Shown here: positions 17,186 through 27,073 of the stretch, in pieces | Layout: each line of letters begins with the position of its first letter | Numbering within the stretch: position 1 is the stretch's first letter | Assembly: GCF_022271435.1 (NCBI RefSeq) | Contig: NZ_JAFIQY010000035.1 | Span: 28,060 to 92,059, forward strand | Source: Streptomyces monomycini | GTDB lineage: Bacteria > Actinomycetota > Actinomycetes > Streptomycetales > Streptomycetaceae | DNA length: 64,000 nucleotides | Direction of reading: 5' to 3' | Notes under the pieces: generated by a model | Told to the model about the DNA's origin: nothing | Database searches by the model: none | Seen by the model: only the letters and a program-made list of their open reading frames with translations | Made by a program: the position numbers and the translations under genes

Positions 17186-17287
17186 TCCGCCAACTAGCCT
17201 CCTCAAGATCCGCCAACAAGAACTCTCAGGGGGCTCCTGACCTCCGCAGTTCAGATCATGATCCGCCACCTAAAAATCTCGGTCACA
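17185..17287 (+). repeat. Right end of Tn7-like element with three TnsB-type sites
   Basis: Reverse-complement copies of the left-end site lie at 17185-17197, 17208-17222 and 17261-17275, the last adjoining the terminus ending ...GTCACA at 17287. Spacing is uneven (23 then 53 bases), so the two ends differ, as in Tn7. Confidence 0.85.
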
Positions 17288-17292
17288 GCCTG
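17288..17292. repeat. Right target-site duplication GCCTG
   Basis: Identical to 10788-10792. Removing the element and one copy restores a continuous non-coding sequence between argC and the gene at 17.4 kb. Confidence 0.9.
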
Positions 17293-17412
17293 AGCGTCCG
17301 AGGGGCCCCTGGATGTGCTTGAGCCGGCCGGGTGAGCGTCGCGAGCGGCCCCGCGGCAGCGGTGGTGCGCCTCATCCACGATTTCGACCGCCGGCGTCAC
17401 TGCGTGATCCTG

Positions 17413-17943
17413 ATGGGTATGCACCATGCGCTCACCCACTGGGACAGCCCTTTCGTGAACTTCAAGAACTACGACTTCCCGGACGGGCGGGGCCACGGAT
17501 CCCGGTGGGTTCACATCAAGCGCTTCCATGTGCCGTCCGGCGCGCCGACCGACCAGGAATTGCTGGCTGCCCTGATAGCCCACCCGGAGTTCCGGGACAC
17601 CTACGACGGAGCCGGCGTCTGGCTCGAACCCCGACACGGACAGTGGTGGGCGGACCGGATCACTCCCGGCACCTACACGGCCGTCGACCGGTCGGGCGCG
17701 GCCGCCACGCTGCACACGTGGGCCACCAGCGGCGCCCCGCTCCCCCCGGACCTGGACCTGGACCTGAAGCTTCGCGAGACGGTCTACACACCGATCCACC
17801 AGTCGACGAGCCGGTACGCGCTCGGATCCCTCCCCAAGGACGCGCGGCACGACTACGGCCCCCTCCACATCGAATTCCATGAACTCGTGCTCATCGACCG
17901 CCGCCTGGGCACCCTCACCCTCCTCGTGGCCGCCGACGACTGA
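17413..17943 (+). CDS. Unknown soluble protein
   Basis: A 176-residue protein with no family recognised. It has many aromatic and histidine residues (HHALTHWDSPFVNFKNYDF) and a LDLDLKL beta segment, and looks like a compact alpha/beta domain with no signal peptide. The frame is open up to a GTG at 17332, only 45 bases from the transposon end, so the true start could be there; neither start has a clear ribosome site. It is the first gene to the right of the Tn7-like insertion and may have lost or gained upstream control sequences through it. Confidence 0.6.
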   Translation: MGMHHALTHWDSPFVNFKNYDFPDGRGHGSRWVHIKRFHVPSGAPTDQELLAALIAHPEFRDTYDGAGVWLEPRHGQWWADRITPGTYTAVDRSGAAATLHTWATSGAPLPPDLDLDLKLRETVYTPIHQSTSRYALGSLPKDARHDYGPLHIEFHELVLIDRRLGTLTLLVAADD

Positions 17944-18018
17944 GACGGCTGCCGGACCAGGCTGCTTCCGGGCGTGGCCTCCGGACGCGTCGCCGGCGCC
18001 GTTCGACCGCACGAGCCG

Positions 18019-18624
18019 TCAGGCACGCTCCAGCGGGTTGGCCATGGTGCGGTCCGGCCAAGTGCCGGCCACCAATTGCGCCGCCGCGCACCGCGGCTTC
18101 CGTTCCGCCTGGTCACGGAAGAGGCGGACGAAGGACTCGGCGAAGCCCAGGCGCGGATATGCCTTGACGAGCGCTTCGACGAAGGAGGGGTCGAAGGCGT
18201 CCAGCCCCGCCCCGGAGACGTCCGCGCTCGTCCCCACCTGCAGCAGGCGGCTCTCCAGGTCCTCCTCCGGCTCCACGTCGTCCCGCATGTGCAGCACGAT
18301 GAGTTCGGCCGCCCGCGCGCGCCGTTCGCGCGGCCAGTCCAGGCCGGCCGTGAAGACCCACGCCAGATGGCCGCCGGCCTCCTCGAAGGGGACCGTGTGA
18401 CTGTCGAACGGCGGGGTGAGCCCCAGGTCGTGCAACAGCGCCGAGACGAACAGCAACTCACGGTCGAAATCGAGACCACGGTCCTGCGCCCACGCCGCAC
18501 CGAAGAAGTACGACCGCATCGAGTGGTGATACAACGCGTCGTCCGCGTACTCCGTACACACCGACTGCGCCAGCTCCATGGCCCGCCCCTCGGGGGCCCG
18601 TACACCTGCGACCTCGATCAACAC
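18019..18624 (-). CDS. HD-domain phosphohydrolase, cyanamide hydratase-like
   Basis: A 201-residue HD-fold hydrolase. Metal ligands are H34 in YHHSMRSYFFG and the H65-D66 doublet in ALLHDLGLT, with further histidines in ELIVLHMRDD. The first block, HHSxRSYxFG, is characteristic of the cyanamide hydratase-like group rather than of nucleotide phosphodiesterases. Substrate unknown. The gene is monocistronic; the ATG at 18624 opens the frame and no upstream partner is present. Confidence 0.8.
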   Translation of the reverse strand: MLIEVAGVRAPEGRAMELAQSVCTEYADDALYHHSMRSYFFGAAWAQDRGLDFDRELLFVSALLHDLGLTPPFDSHTVPFEEAGGHLAWVFTAGLDWPRERRARAAELIVLHMRDDVEPEEDLESRLLQVGTSADVSGAGLDAFDPSFVEALVKAYPRLGFAESFVRLFRDQAERKPRCAAAQLVAGTWPDRTMANPLERA

Positions 18625-18984
18625 CGCTCCACCCCTGACTAGAGAAGATCGTCGTCCGGGAGCTCAGCCTACGGTGACGCGAACACGCGGTCTCCTCACG
18701 CAGGTTCGGCGCGGATGACCGATAGCAGGAAGCGGAGGAAGGGGAAGAGGTGGCGTGGGACGCCAGGCGGCTCGGGGGCGGGCCGTTGGCCCGGCCCCCG
18801 GAGCGGAGTACGGGCCCTACACCCGGTACGTGCGCGCCGACGGCAGGCGCGTCACCTTCGCCCGGGGCGGGTCGGTGATGGCAGGTGATGGCCGTGCACC
18901 TGTCCGCCGACGAGGCGCAGTGGCTTGAGGACGAGGCCAGGGACAGGCGCCAGGGGTTCATGAACCCTGTACAGGCCGCGGCGT
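18625..18984. other. No intact gene
   Basis: No frame has convincing coding character. The right part merges into the decayed monooxygenase fragment that follows, so the segment is probably degraded gene sequence plus the promoter of the HD gene. Confidence 0.4.
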
Positions 18985-19091
18985 TCGAGGAGATCCGCGC
19001 GGGGCAGCATGATGCTTTCGTACGCGTACAGGGCCCGGTCGCTCGTGGAGTGGCCGATGACCGGCTGGGCGAGATCCGCGCCGTCGAACAG
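18985..19091 (-). pseudogene. C-terminal fragment of FAD-dependent monooxygenase
   Basis: The minus-strand translation contains LFDGADLAQ followed by AYESIMLPRADL, which matches the C-terminus of the intact enzyme at 21916-23028 (LLDGADLAQ, AYEELMLPRSADL). Everything N-terminal is missing. It abuts the TetR fragment at 19123 in the same divergent arrangement as the intact cassette. Confidence 0.65.
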
Positions 19092-19122
19092 GACACGCGC
19101 GCAGACGAGGCCGCCGGGGCGG

Positions 19123-19581
19123 CTCTTCGAGCACTCCCCCAGCAAGGAAGCCCTCGTCTTCGATCTGGACGCGGACGTCGAGAGTGCGCTGGTCGCCGCC
19201 GTACGCGACCGCTCCCCCGGACAGCCCGTCCTGCACGTCCTGCACGTCCTGCACGCCCCGCGTGATCACCTGATGCGCACCCGTACCGCCGCGCGGACGG
19301 ACGACCCCACCTTGTCCCCCGCGCTGCGGGACTACGCCCGGCGCATGTGGTCACGTCACGAGAAGGCGCTGGCCGCCACTCTCGCCGAGGCCACCGGGCT
19401 GGCCCCGGACGACCTCGCGATCACCAATCTGGCCCGCTTCACCGTGGAGGCTCCCAGCCTCGCCCGGGCGAGCGACGATCCGGCCCGGGCCCTGCGCGAC
19501 CTGTTCACTCTGCTGGAACACGGCTGGGGTGCGACGCCCCTGGCGGCGCGAGGAGGGGCCTTCGGCGCGGGAGGGGTGTGA
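19123..19581 (+). pseudogene. C-terminal two-thirds of a TetR regulator
   Basis: About 152 codons beginning LFEHSPSKEALVFD match the middle and C-terminus of the intact TetR at 21156-21782 (LFKHFAGKEALVFD, ALRDYAQRMWMRHE, FDLLERGW). The DNA-binding N-terminus is absent and no start lies in a sensible place. It appears to be one arm of an internally deleted copy of the tetR/monooxygenase cassette. Confidence 0.7.
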
Positions 19582-19739
19582 GGGGTGAGAGAGGTGATGG
19601 GAGGCCGAGGCGGCCGGTTGGGGCGGGGGCCGGGAGGGCGGGCGGAATCCCGAGGCCCGTCGGGGGCAGGTGGGGGGGAACGCGAGCTCCGCCCCTCGCC
19701 CGCGCTCCTCTTCTACCGGCTTCCCGTTCTGCCGGCTTC

Positions 19740-19850
19740 CCGCGTTCCTGCTGGTTCTGCTGTCTTAACTGGCTTTGCTGGCTCTACTGGTCCTGCTGGT
19801 TCTGCTGGTCCTGCTGGCTCTGCTGGTTCTACTGATCCTGCTGCTCGCGC
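19740..19850. repeat. CTG-rich imperfect tandem repeat
   Basis: Imperfect 6-9 bp units of CTGGTC/CTGCTG type. Read on the minus strand they encode a Gln/Asn/Ser tail, and the stop codon of the DUF5997 gene is a TAG inside the CAG array. Confidence 0.8.
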
Positions 19851-20233
19851 TTCGCCTGCTCCGTCTTGTGCTTCTCCTTGATCCGCACGGTTTCCTTGCG
19901 GACCTCGGCCTGGGTGGCGCGTTCCTTCTGCAGCCACTCGGGGGACTCCGCCTTCAGCGCGTCGATCTGCTCCGTGGTGAGCGCCTCGGTGACTCCGCCG
20001 CGGGCGAGGCCCGAGATGGAGACGCCGAGCTTCGCCGCCACGACGGGACGCGGGTGCGGGCCGTTGAGCCGCAGTTCCCGGAGCCACTCGGGCGGGTCGG
20101 TCTGCAGCGCGTTCAGCTCGGCGCGCGAGACGACACCCTCCTGGAATGCGGCGGGGGTGGCTTCGAGGTACACACCCAGCTTCTTCGCCGCGGTCGCGGG
20201 CTTCATCGTCTGGGTGTTCTGGTGCGACGTCAT
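19829..20233 (-). CDS. DUF5997 family protein
   Basis: A 134-residue protein of a conserved Streptomyces family (KPATAAKKLGVYLEATP, then two WL-containing blocks, PPEWLRELR and SPEWLQKER) with a charged coiled C-terminus. The repeated EALTTEQIDAL and ELNALQTDPPEWL segments suggest two related helical units. It is divergent from the LysR-substrate-domain gene at 20292, an arrangement I recall as conserved, which suggests linked function. The start at 20233 gives the family N-terminus MTSHQ; the longer frame runs into the neighbour promoter. The C-terminus ends inside a CAG-type repeat (stop TAG), so its length may vary between strains. Confidence 0.85.
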   Translation of the reverse strand: MTSHQNTQTMKPATAAKKLGVYLEATPAAFQEGVVSRAELNALQTDPPEWLRELRLNGPHPRPVVAAKLGVSISGLARGGVTEALTTEQIDALKAESPEWLQKERATQAEVRKETVRIKEKHKTEQAKREQQDQ

Positions 20234-20291
20234 GATGTCAAGGGTATCGATCGTGTGCGCTACCGCTGACCACGACCGGTAACCTGGCAGA

Positions 20292-21074
20292 GTGACAGGC
20301 TCGGAAGAAACCCTCTCGTTCCGGCTCGCGTACGTCCCGGGGGTGACGCCCGCGAAGTGGGTGCGTATCTGGAACGAGCGGCTGCCCGGCATCCCGCTGG
20401 AACTCGTCGCGGCGTCCGCGGACGCGGCGTACGACGTGCTGCGGGACGGCGGCGCCGACGCGGGTTTCGTACGGCTGCCGGCCGACCGGACGTTCTTCAG
20501 CGCGATCCCCCTCTATACGGAGACGACGGTGGTCGTGGTCCCGAAGGACCACCTCTTCACGGCGGCCGACGAGGTCTCCACCGAGGATCTGGCCGACGAG
20601 ATCGTGCTGCATCCCCTCGACGACACCCTCGACTGGGAGCGTCCTCCGGGCCGGCCCGCGTTCGAGCGGCCCGCGACGACGGCGGACGCGATCGAGCTGG
20701 TCGCGGCAGGCATCGGCCTGCTGGTCGTCCCGCAGTCGCTGGCCCGGCTGCACCACCGCAAGGACCTCAAGTACCGGACGCTGACGGACGCCCCCCAGTC
20801 CCAGGTCGCGCTGGCCTGGCCGGAGGAGCGGACCACCGACCAGGTCGAGGACTTCATCGGCATCGTCCGCGGCCGTACCGTCAACAGCTCTCGTGGTCGT
20901 ACCCAGGCTCCGGCCCCGGCCTCGGCCCCGTCGAAGTCGAAGTCCAAGCAGCCGGCCAAGGGCGGCGCCCGCCAGAAGCCCGCCGCGCGCAAGCCCGTCG
21001 GCAAAAGCTCCCGCAGTCCGCGCGGCGGCTCCGGCGCTCCGAAGGGCGCCAAGCGGGGCAAGCCCCGCCGCTGA
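20292..21074 (+). CDS. LysR-type substrate-binding domain without HTH
   Basis: A 260-residue protein. Residues about 8-200 form the two-lobed LysR effector-binding fold (SFRLAYVPGVTP, DAGFVRLPAD, IELVAAGIGLLVVPQSLA), but the winged helix that should precede it is missing. The last 55 residues are a lysine/alanine/proline-rich tail like those of nucleic-acid-binding proteins. It may thus be a ligand-binding partner acting with another regulator or binding DNA through the tail. GTG 20292 is used; it is divergent from the DUF5997 gene with a 58-base shared promoter region. Confidence 0.85.
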   Translation: MTGSEETLSFRLAYVPGVTPAKWVRIWNERLPGIPLELVAASADAAYDVLRDGGADAGFVRLPADRTFFSAIPLYTETTVVVVPKDHLFTAADEVSTEDLADEIVLHPLDDTLDWERPPGRPAFERPATTADAIELVAAGIGLLVVPQSLARLHHRKDLKYRTLTDAPQSQVALAWPEERTTDQVEDFIGIVRGRTVNSSRGRTQAPAPASAPSKSKSKQPAKGGARQKPAARKPVGKSSRSPRGGSGAPKGAKRGKPRR

Positions 21075-21155
21075 CCAGCCAGCTCCCCGGACGGACCGGG
21101 CCGGTCAGCCCCCGGACGCACCCGACCAGTCAGCTTCCCGGACGGACCCGACCGA

Positions 21156-21782
21156 TCAGTTGCCCGGCCGGACCGCCTCCCACCCCCGCTCCAGCAGGTC
21201 GAAGATCTCTTCGATGGCCCGGCGGGGGTCGGAGTACTGCCCGTTGAGGGTGCGGGAGGCGAGGGCGAAGTGGGCCAGGGCGGCGCAGGTGACGTCGTCC
21301 TCGGGGGCGCCGACCTCCTCGGCGATGGCGCGGGCCAGGGCCGATTCGTGGCGCATCCACATGCGCTGGGCGTAGTCGCGCAGCGCCGGGGTCTCGGACA
21401 CCAGGCGGACGAACGCGGCGATTTCCGGATGCGCGGTGTCCTTCTCGGAGCGCAGGACGTACTCGCGCAGAGCCCGTAGAACCGACTGGCCGGGGGCCCG
21501 GTCGCGTACGGCCGCGACGAGGGCGGCCTCGATGTCGCCCTCCTGGTCGAAGACGAGTGCTTCCTTGCCGGCGAAGTGCTTGAACAGGGTCGTCACCGAC
21601 ACATCGGCGGCCTCGGCGATCTCCTTGACGCCGACCTGCTCGTAGCCACGCTCCAGGAAGAGCCGCAGGGCGGCGTCGGCCAGCGCCTTGCGGGTCTGTG
21701 CCTTCTTGCGTTCGCGGCGGCCGACGGGAGCGGCGCCCTGGGCGGGCGGCGGGGGCTCGATGCGGGGAACGGGTTGGGTCAC
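21156..21782 (-). CDS. TetR-family regulator of the adjacent monooxygenase
   Basis: A 208-residue TetR protein. The HTH lies at about 27-72 (RKALADAALRLFLERGYEQVGVKEIAEAADVSVTTLFKHF) and the ligand domain ends FDLLERGW. It is divergent from a TetX-like FAD monooxygenase, the usual repressor/enzyme pairing, and an inverted repeat TAAGT-N6-ACTTA lies between them. A truncated paralogue is at 19123. Ligand unknown, presumably the monooxygenase substrate. Confidence 0.9.
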   Translation of the reverse strand: MTQPVPRIEPPPPAQGAAPVGRRERKKAQTRKALADAALRLFLERGYEQVGVKEIAEAADVSVTTLFKHFAGKEALVFDQEGDIEAALVAAVRDRAPGQSVLRALREYVLRSEKDTAHPEIAAFVRLVSETPALRDYAQRMWMRHESALARAIAEEVGAPEDDVTCAALAHFALASRTLNGQYSDPRRAIEEIFDLLERGWEAVRPGN

Positions 21783-21820
21783 GAGTGCAGCCTACCGCGC
21801 GGTGCATCGAGTAAGAAGGT

Positions 21821-21836
21821 TAAGTCGTTGCACTTA
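21821..21836. promoter_or_regulatory. Candidate TetR operator
   Basis: TAAGT and ACTTA are separated by six bases in an unusually AT-rich part of the tetR/monooxygenase intergenic region, a plausible operator for the divergent repressor. Confidence 0.45.
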
Positions 21837-21915
21837 TTTATTGGGTGTGCTTTTTTAGTTGGAGAGAGACGCCGGACGTGCGGTCCGGCGCTCCGCGCAC
21901 CCCTGGAGAGGGACC

Positions 21916-23028
21916 ATGAATTCCACCCGTGCGGCCCGCGTCGCGATCGTCGGCGCCGGCCCCGGCGGCCTGACCTGTGCCCGTGTCCTGCAACGTCACG
22001 GCCTTTCCGTCACCGTCTTCGAGCGCGAGGCGTCCGCGGACGCCCGTTCCCAGGGCGGCAGCCTCGACCTGCACCCGGACACGGGCCAGGCGGCGCTGCG
22101 CGCGGCGGGGCTGCTCGACCGGTTCCACGCCTTGTCACGCCCCGAGGGCCAGGAGTGGCGGAAGGTGGACCACGTCACCGCGGCGGCCATGGAACAGGAG
22201 TGGCCTCCGGGGGACGAGGGCGCGGGCGTCGAGTACCGGCCGGAGATCGACCGGGGACATCTGCGGAAGCTGCTGCTGGACTCGCTCGCGCCGGGGACGG
22301 TCCGCTGGGCAAGTGCCGTCAGCGGTGCCACGCCGCCCGGTGACGGCACCTGCCGTCTGGAGTTCGCGGACGGCAGCTCCGAGGACTTCGACCTGGTCGT
22401 CGGTGCCGACGGCGCGTGGTCGCGGGTCCGCCCGGCCGTCTCGGACGCCCGTCCCGCCTACACGGGCGTCGCCTTCCTCGAAACCGGCTTCGACGACAGC
22501 GACGTACGCCATCCCGGTCTCGCGCAGCTGGTCGGCCCGGGCACGCTGGTGGCGGAGTCCGGCACGACGATCCTGTTCGCCCAGCGGAACAGCAACGGTC
22601 ACATCCGCGTCTACGTGGCCTTCCGGGCCCCGCAGGACTGGCTGACGGCCGCCGGGCTGGACGTGGACGACACGGCGGCGATGCGCGCGTACCTCGGGGA
22701 GCGGCTCGACGGATGGGCCGAGGGGCTGCGGTACGCCATGCTCGACGGTGACCGCGGCTTCGCCAACCGGCCGCTGTACGCGCTGCCCGTACCGCACGTC
22801 TGGGAGCACGTGCCGGGCGTCACGCTGCTGGGTGACGCGGCGCACCTGATGCCGCCGCTCGGCGTGGGCGTCAACCACGCGCTGCTCGACGGCGCCGACC
22901 TGGCGCAGGCGCTGGTCGACGCGGAGCAGGTGGACGACGCGGTGCGTGCGTACGAGGAGCTGATGCTCCCCCGGTCCGCCGACTTGGCGAAGAAGTGCGA
23001 GGAGGGCCTGAGGCACTTGGTGCCGTGA
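21916..23028 (+). CDS. TetX-like FAD-dependent monooxygenase
   Basis: A 370-residue group A flavoprotein monooxygenase. The N-terminal Rossmann motif is VAIVGAGPGGLTCA, the DG motif is VVGADGAWSRVR and the GD motif LLGDAAHLMPPLGVGVN; the order and length match the TetX/aromatic hydroxylase group. ATG 21916 follows GGAGAGGGA at proper distance. Control by the divergent TetR is likely. The family includes tetracycline-inactivating enzymes and many polyketide-tailoring or detoxifying hydroxylases; nothing in the sequence fixes the substrate. It ends 35 bases before a 52-bp palindromic terminator shared with the convergent isocitrate dehydrogenase gene. Confidence 0.9.
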   Translation: MNSTRAARVAIVGAGPGGLTCARVLQRHGLSVTVFEREASADARSQGGSLDLHPDTGQAALRAAGLLDRFHALSRPEGQEWRKVDHVTAAAMEQEWPPGDEGAGVEYRPEIDRGHLRKLLLDSLAPGTVRWASAVSGATPPGDGTCRLEFADGSSEDFDLVVGADGAWSRVRPAVSDARPAYTGVAFLETGFDDSDVRHPGLAQLVGPGTLVAESGTTILFAQRNSNGHIRVYVAFRAPQDWLTAAGLDVDDTAAMRAYLGERLDGWAEGLRYAMLDGDRGFANRPLYALPVPHVWEHVPGVTLLGDAAHLMPPLGVGVNHALLDGADLAQALVDAEQVDDAVRAYEELMLPRSADLAKKCEEGLRHLVP

Positions 23029-23063
23029 GGGCACTCCGGCCCGCCCGAGTGGGCCGTACGGAA

Positions 23064-23115
23064 ACGGGTCCGCCCCGGCCGACAGCAGCGCTGCTGTCGG
23101 CCGGGGCGGACCCGT
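23064..23115. terminator. 52-bp perfect palindrome, bidirectional terminator
   Basis: Arms of 26 bases (23064-23089 and 23090-23115) are exact reverse complements with no spacer. It sits between two convergent genes and would stop transcription from both sides. Confidence 0.85.
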
Positions 23116-23175
23116 CGTACAGGTGCCGGGCGGCCGGCGGACGGGAGCGCCCGTACGCCGGTGCCCGGCGCCGTA

Positions 23176-25398
<2,223 letters not shown>

Positions 25399-25719
25399 CG
25401 GGTGCTCCGCTCCACGTCTGCAACATTGCTCGACATCAAGATATCTCGTGATCGGGTCTCTACAGGAAGGGCCCTGGGCTGTCGGGGTTCCGGGCGGGCT
25501 CATGGATCGGGTTCCCGGCGGATCTTCCTCGTCGCCGCTCGCCCGGCAGCCGACGCGAACGCGCCGTCCCACCGCGACTGCTTTGCATGGTTCCCACAAC
25601 CGCACACCCACGAACTCCGTGGAAGCTGCCACCTGCCACCTCAGTAACCCCCTGACAGAGTGAGCATCGAGTTGATCATTTCCCGGCCTGACGCGGTCCG
25701 GGAAGTTGTCTCCATGCGA
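25399..25719. promoter_or_regulatory. Divergent icd/ketosynthase control region
   Basis: About 320 bases without a gene. CAAGATATCTCG (25437-25448) is a palindrome around GATATC with one mismatch, 39 bases from the icd start. TTCCCGG and CCGGGAA (25680-25686, 25698-25704) form a second inverted repeat near the ketosynthase. Either could be a repressor site. Confidence 0.4.
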
Positions 25720-25761
25720 CAAAGGGGGTTCATCTGATGGCACAGGGGGTTCATCTCATGC
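25720..25761 (+). repeat. Tandem 21-bp duplication of ribosome site and start codon
   Basis: 25720-25740 and 25741-25761 differ at three positions. Each copy has AGGGGG, an eight-base spacer and an ATG; the two ATGs (25737 and 25758) are in the same frame. Confidence 0.9.
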
Positions 25762-26981
25762 GTACCGTCACCGAGGACGTGGTGGTCACCGGGCTCGGTG
25801 CCACCACGCCGCTGGGCAAAGACGCCGCCTCCACCTGGGACGCCATGCTGGCCGGGCGGTCCGGCATCAGCGCCATCGAGGAGGAGTGGGCGGCCGGGCT
25901 GCCGGTACGGATCGCGGGCCGGCTCGCGGTCGAGCCCGGTACGGTCCTGGACCGGGTGCAGGCCCGGCGCATGGACCGGTGCGAACAGGTCGCGCTCGTG
26001 GCGGCCCGCGAGGCCTGGGCCGACGCGGGCGCGCCGGCCGTCGATCCGGAGCGGCTGGCCGTGGTGATCGGTACGGGTACGGGCGGCGCGCTCACCCTGC
26101 TCGGCCAGGACGACGTACTCGAAACGTCCGGCGTACGGAAGGTGTCCCCGCACACTGTCCCGATGCTGATGGCGAACGGCCCTGCCGCCTGGGTCAGCAT
26201 CGAACTGGGAGCGCGCGGCGGCGCCCACACCCCGGTCAGCGCCTGTGCCTCCGGCGCCGAGGCCATAGCGATGGGTCTGGACCTGATCCGGCTCGGCCGG
26301 GCGGACGTGGTGGTGGCGGGCGGGGCCGAGGCGTGTGTCCACCCGCTGCCGCTGGCGGGCTTCGCCCAGGCCAAGGCGCATTCGACGCGCAACGACGAGC
26401 CGGAGCTGGCGTCGCGCCCGTTCGACGTCGACCGGGACGGTTTCGTGATCGGCGAAGGTTCGGCCGTGGTCGTTCTGGAACGTGCCGGTTTCGCCGCCGC
26501 CCGCGCGGCCCGCGCGCACGCCACCCTCGCGGGCGCGGGCGTCACCTCGGACGCCCACCACATCACGGCCGCGCACCCCGAGGGGCAGGTCCGCGCGATG
26601 CGGCTGGCCCTGTCCGCCGCCGGGCTGTCCCCGCGCGACATCGAGCATGTGCACGCCCATGCGACGTCCACGCCTCTGGGCGACCTCGCGGAGGCCCGGT
26701 CGATCACGGAGGCCATCGGGACCCATCCGTCCGTCACCGCGACCAAGTCGATGACCGGCCATCTCTTCGGGGCGGCCGGAGCGGCGGGCGCGCTCGCCGC
26801 GATCCTCGCCGTACGCGACGGTGTCGTCCCTGCCACGCAGAACGTCGACACCCTCGACCCGGAGGTCGGCCTCGACGTCGTCACGGGAGAGCCGCGGAAG
26901 GGCGCCTTGTCCGCCGCCCTTACGAACTCCTTCGGCTTCGGGGGGCACAATGCGTGCCTGGTGTTCACGGCGGCGCCCTGA
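25758..26981 (+). CDS. Beta-ketoacyl-ACP synthase (FabF/KAS II type)
   Basis: A 407-residue thiolase-fold condensing enzyme. With this start the active-site cysteine is C163 in VSACASG, the histidines are H301 in HAHATSTPLGD and H397 in FGFGGHN, and K330 is in TKSMTGH. All catalytic residues are therefore present. The protein is stand-alone, with no acyl carrier protein or partner reductase nearby, so it is more likely a fatty-acid-type or tailoring enzyme than part of a polyketide cluster. A duplicated ribosome site and start (25737) adds seven optional N-terminal residues (MAQGVHL). Confidence 0.93.
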   Translation: MRTVTEDVVVTGLGATTPLGKDAASTWDAMLAGRSGISAIEEEWAAGLPVRIAGRLAVEPGTVLDRVQARRMDRCEQVALVAAREAWADAGAPAVDPERLAVVIGTGTGGALTLLGQDDVLETSGVRKVSPHTVPMLMANGPAAWVSIELGARGGAHTPVSACASGAEAIAMGLDLIRLGRADVVVAGGAEACVHPLPLAGFAQAKAHSTRNDEPELASRPFDVDRDGFVIGEGSAVVVLERAGFAAARAARAHATLAGAGVTSDAHHITAAHPEGQVRAMRLALSAAGLSPRDIEHVHAHATSTPLGDLAEARSITEAIGTHPSVTATKSMTGHLFGAAGAAGALAAILAVRDGVVPATQNVDTLDPEVGLDVVTGEPRKGALSAALTNSFGFGGHNACLVFTAAP

Positions 26982-27073
26982 GGGGGCGGAGTTACGGGTG
27001 TGGGGTGTGGGGAGCGGGGTGTGGGGTGGAGTGCCCTCGCTCTGCGGGAGCCCGTACCCGTAGAGTGCCGCCC

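Larger units (their letters stand above)
10793..17287 (+). mobile_element. Complete compact Tn7-like transposon (tnsA-tnsB-tnsC-tniQ, no cargo)
   Basis: A 6,495-bp element. The first 27 bases and the reverse complement of the last 27 bases both begin TGTGAC and agree at 23 of 27 positions. GCCTG flanks both sides, the 5-bp target duplication expected of Tn7/Tn5053 transposition. Inside are only four plus-strand genes: an endonuclease, a DDE transposase, an AAA+ regulator and a TniQ targeting protein, with stop/start overlaps or a short gap. Repeated TTTTAGTTGGCGGAT-type sites lie at both ends. The presence of TnsA predicts cut-and-paste movement. All genes look intact and the duplication is perfect, so the insertion is probably recent. 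Confidence 0.95.

Noticed and set aside
10793..17287. CRISPR-associated Tn7 (CAST) element
   Set aside because: No cas genes, array or crRNA-like sequence lie inside or beside it, and TniQ is long as in site-specific elements.
21916..23028. Tetracycline-inactivating enzyme Tet(X)
   Set aside because: Fold and regulator context fit, but the family is broad and nothing in the sequence fixes tetracycline as substrate.
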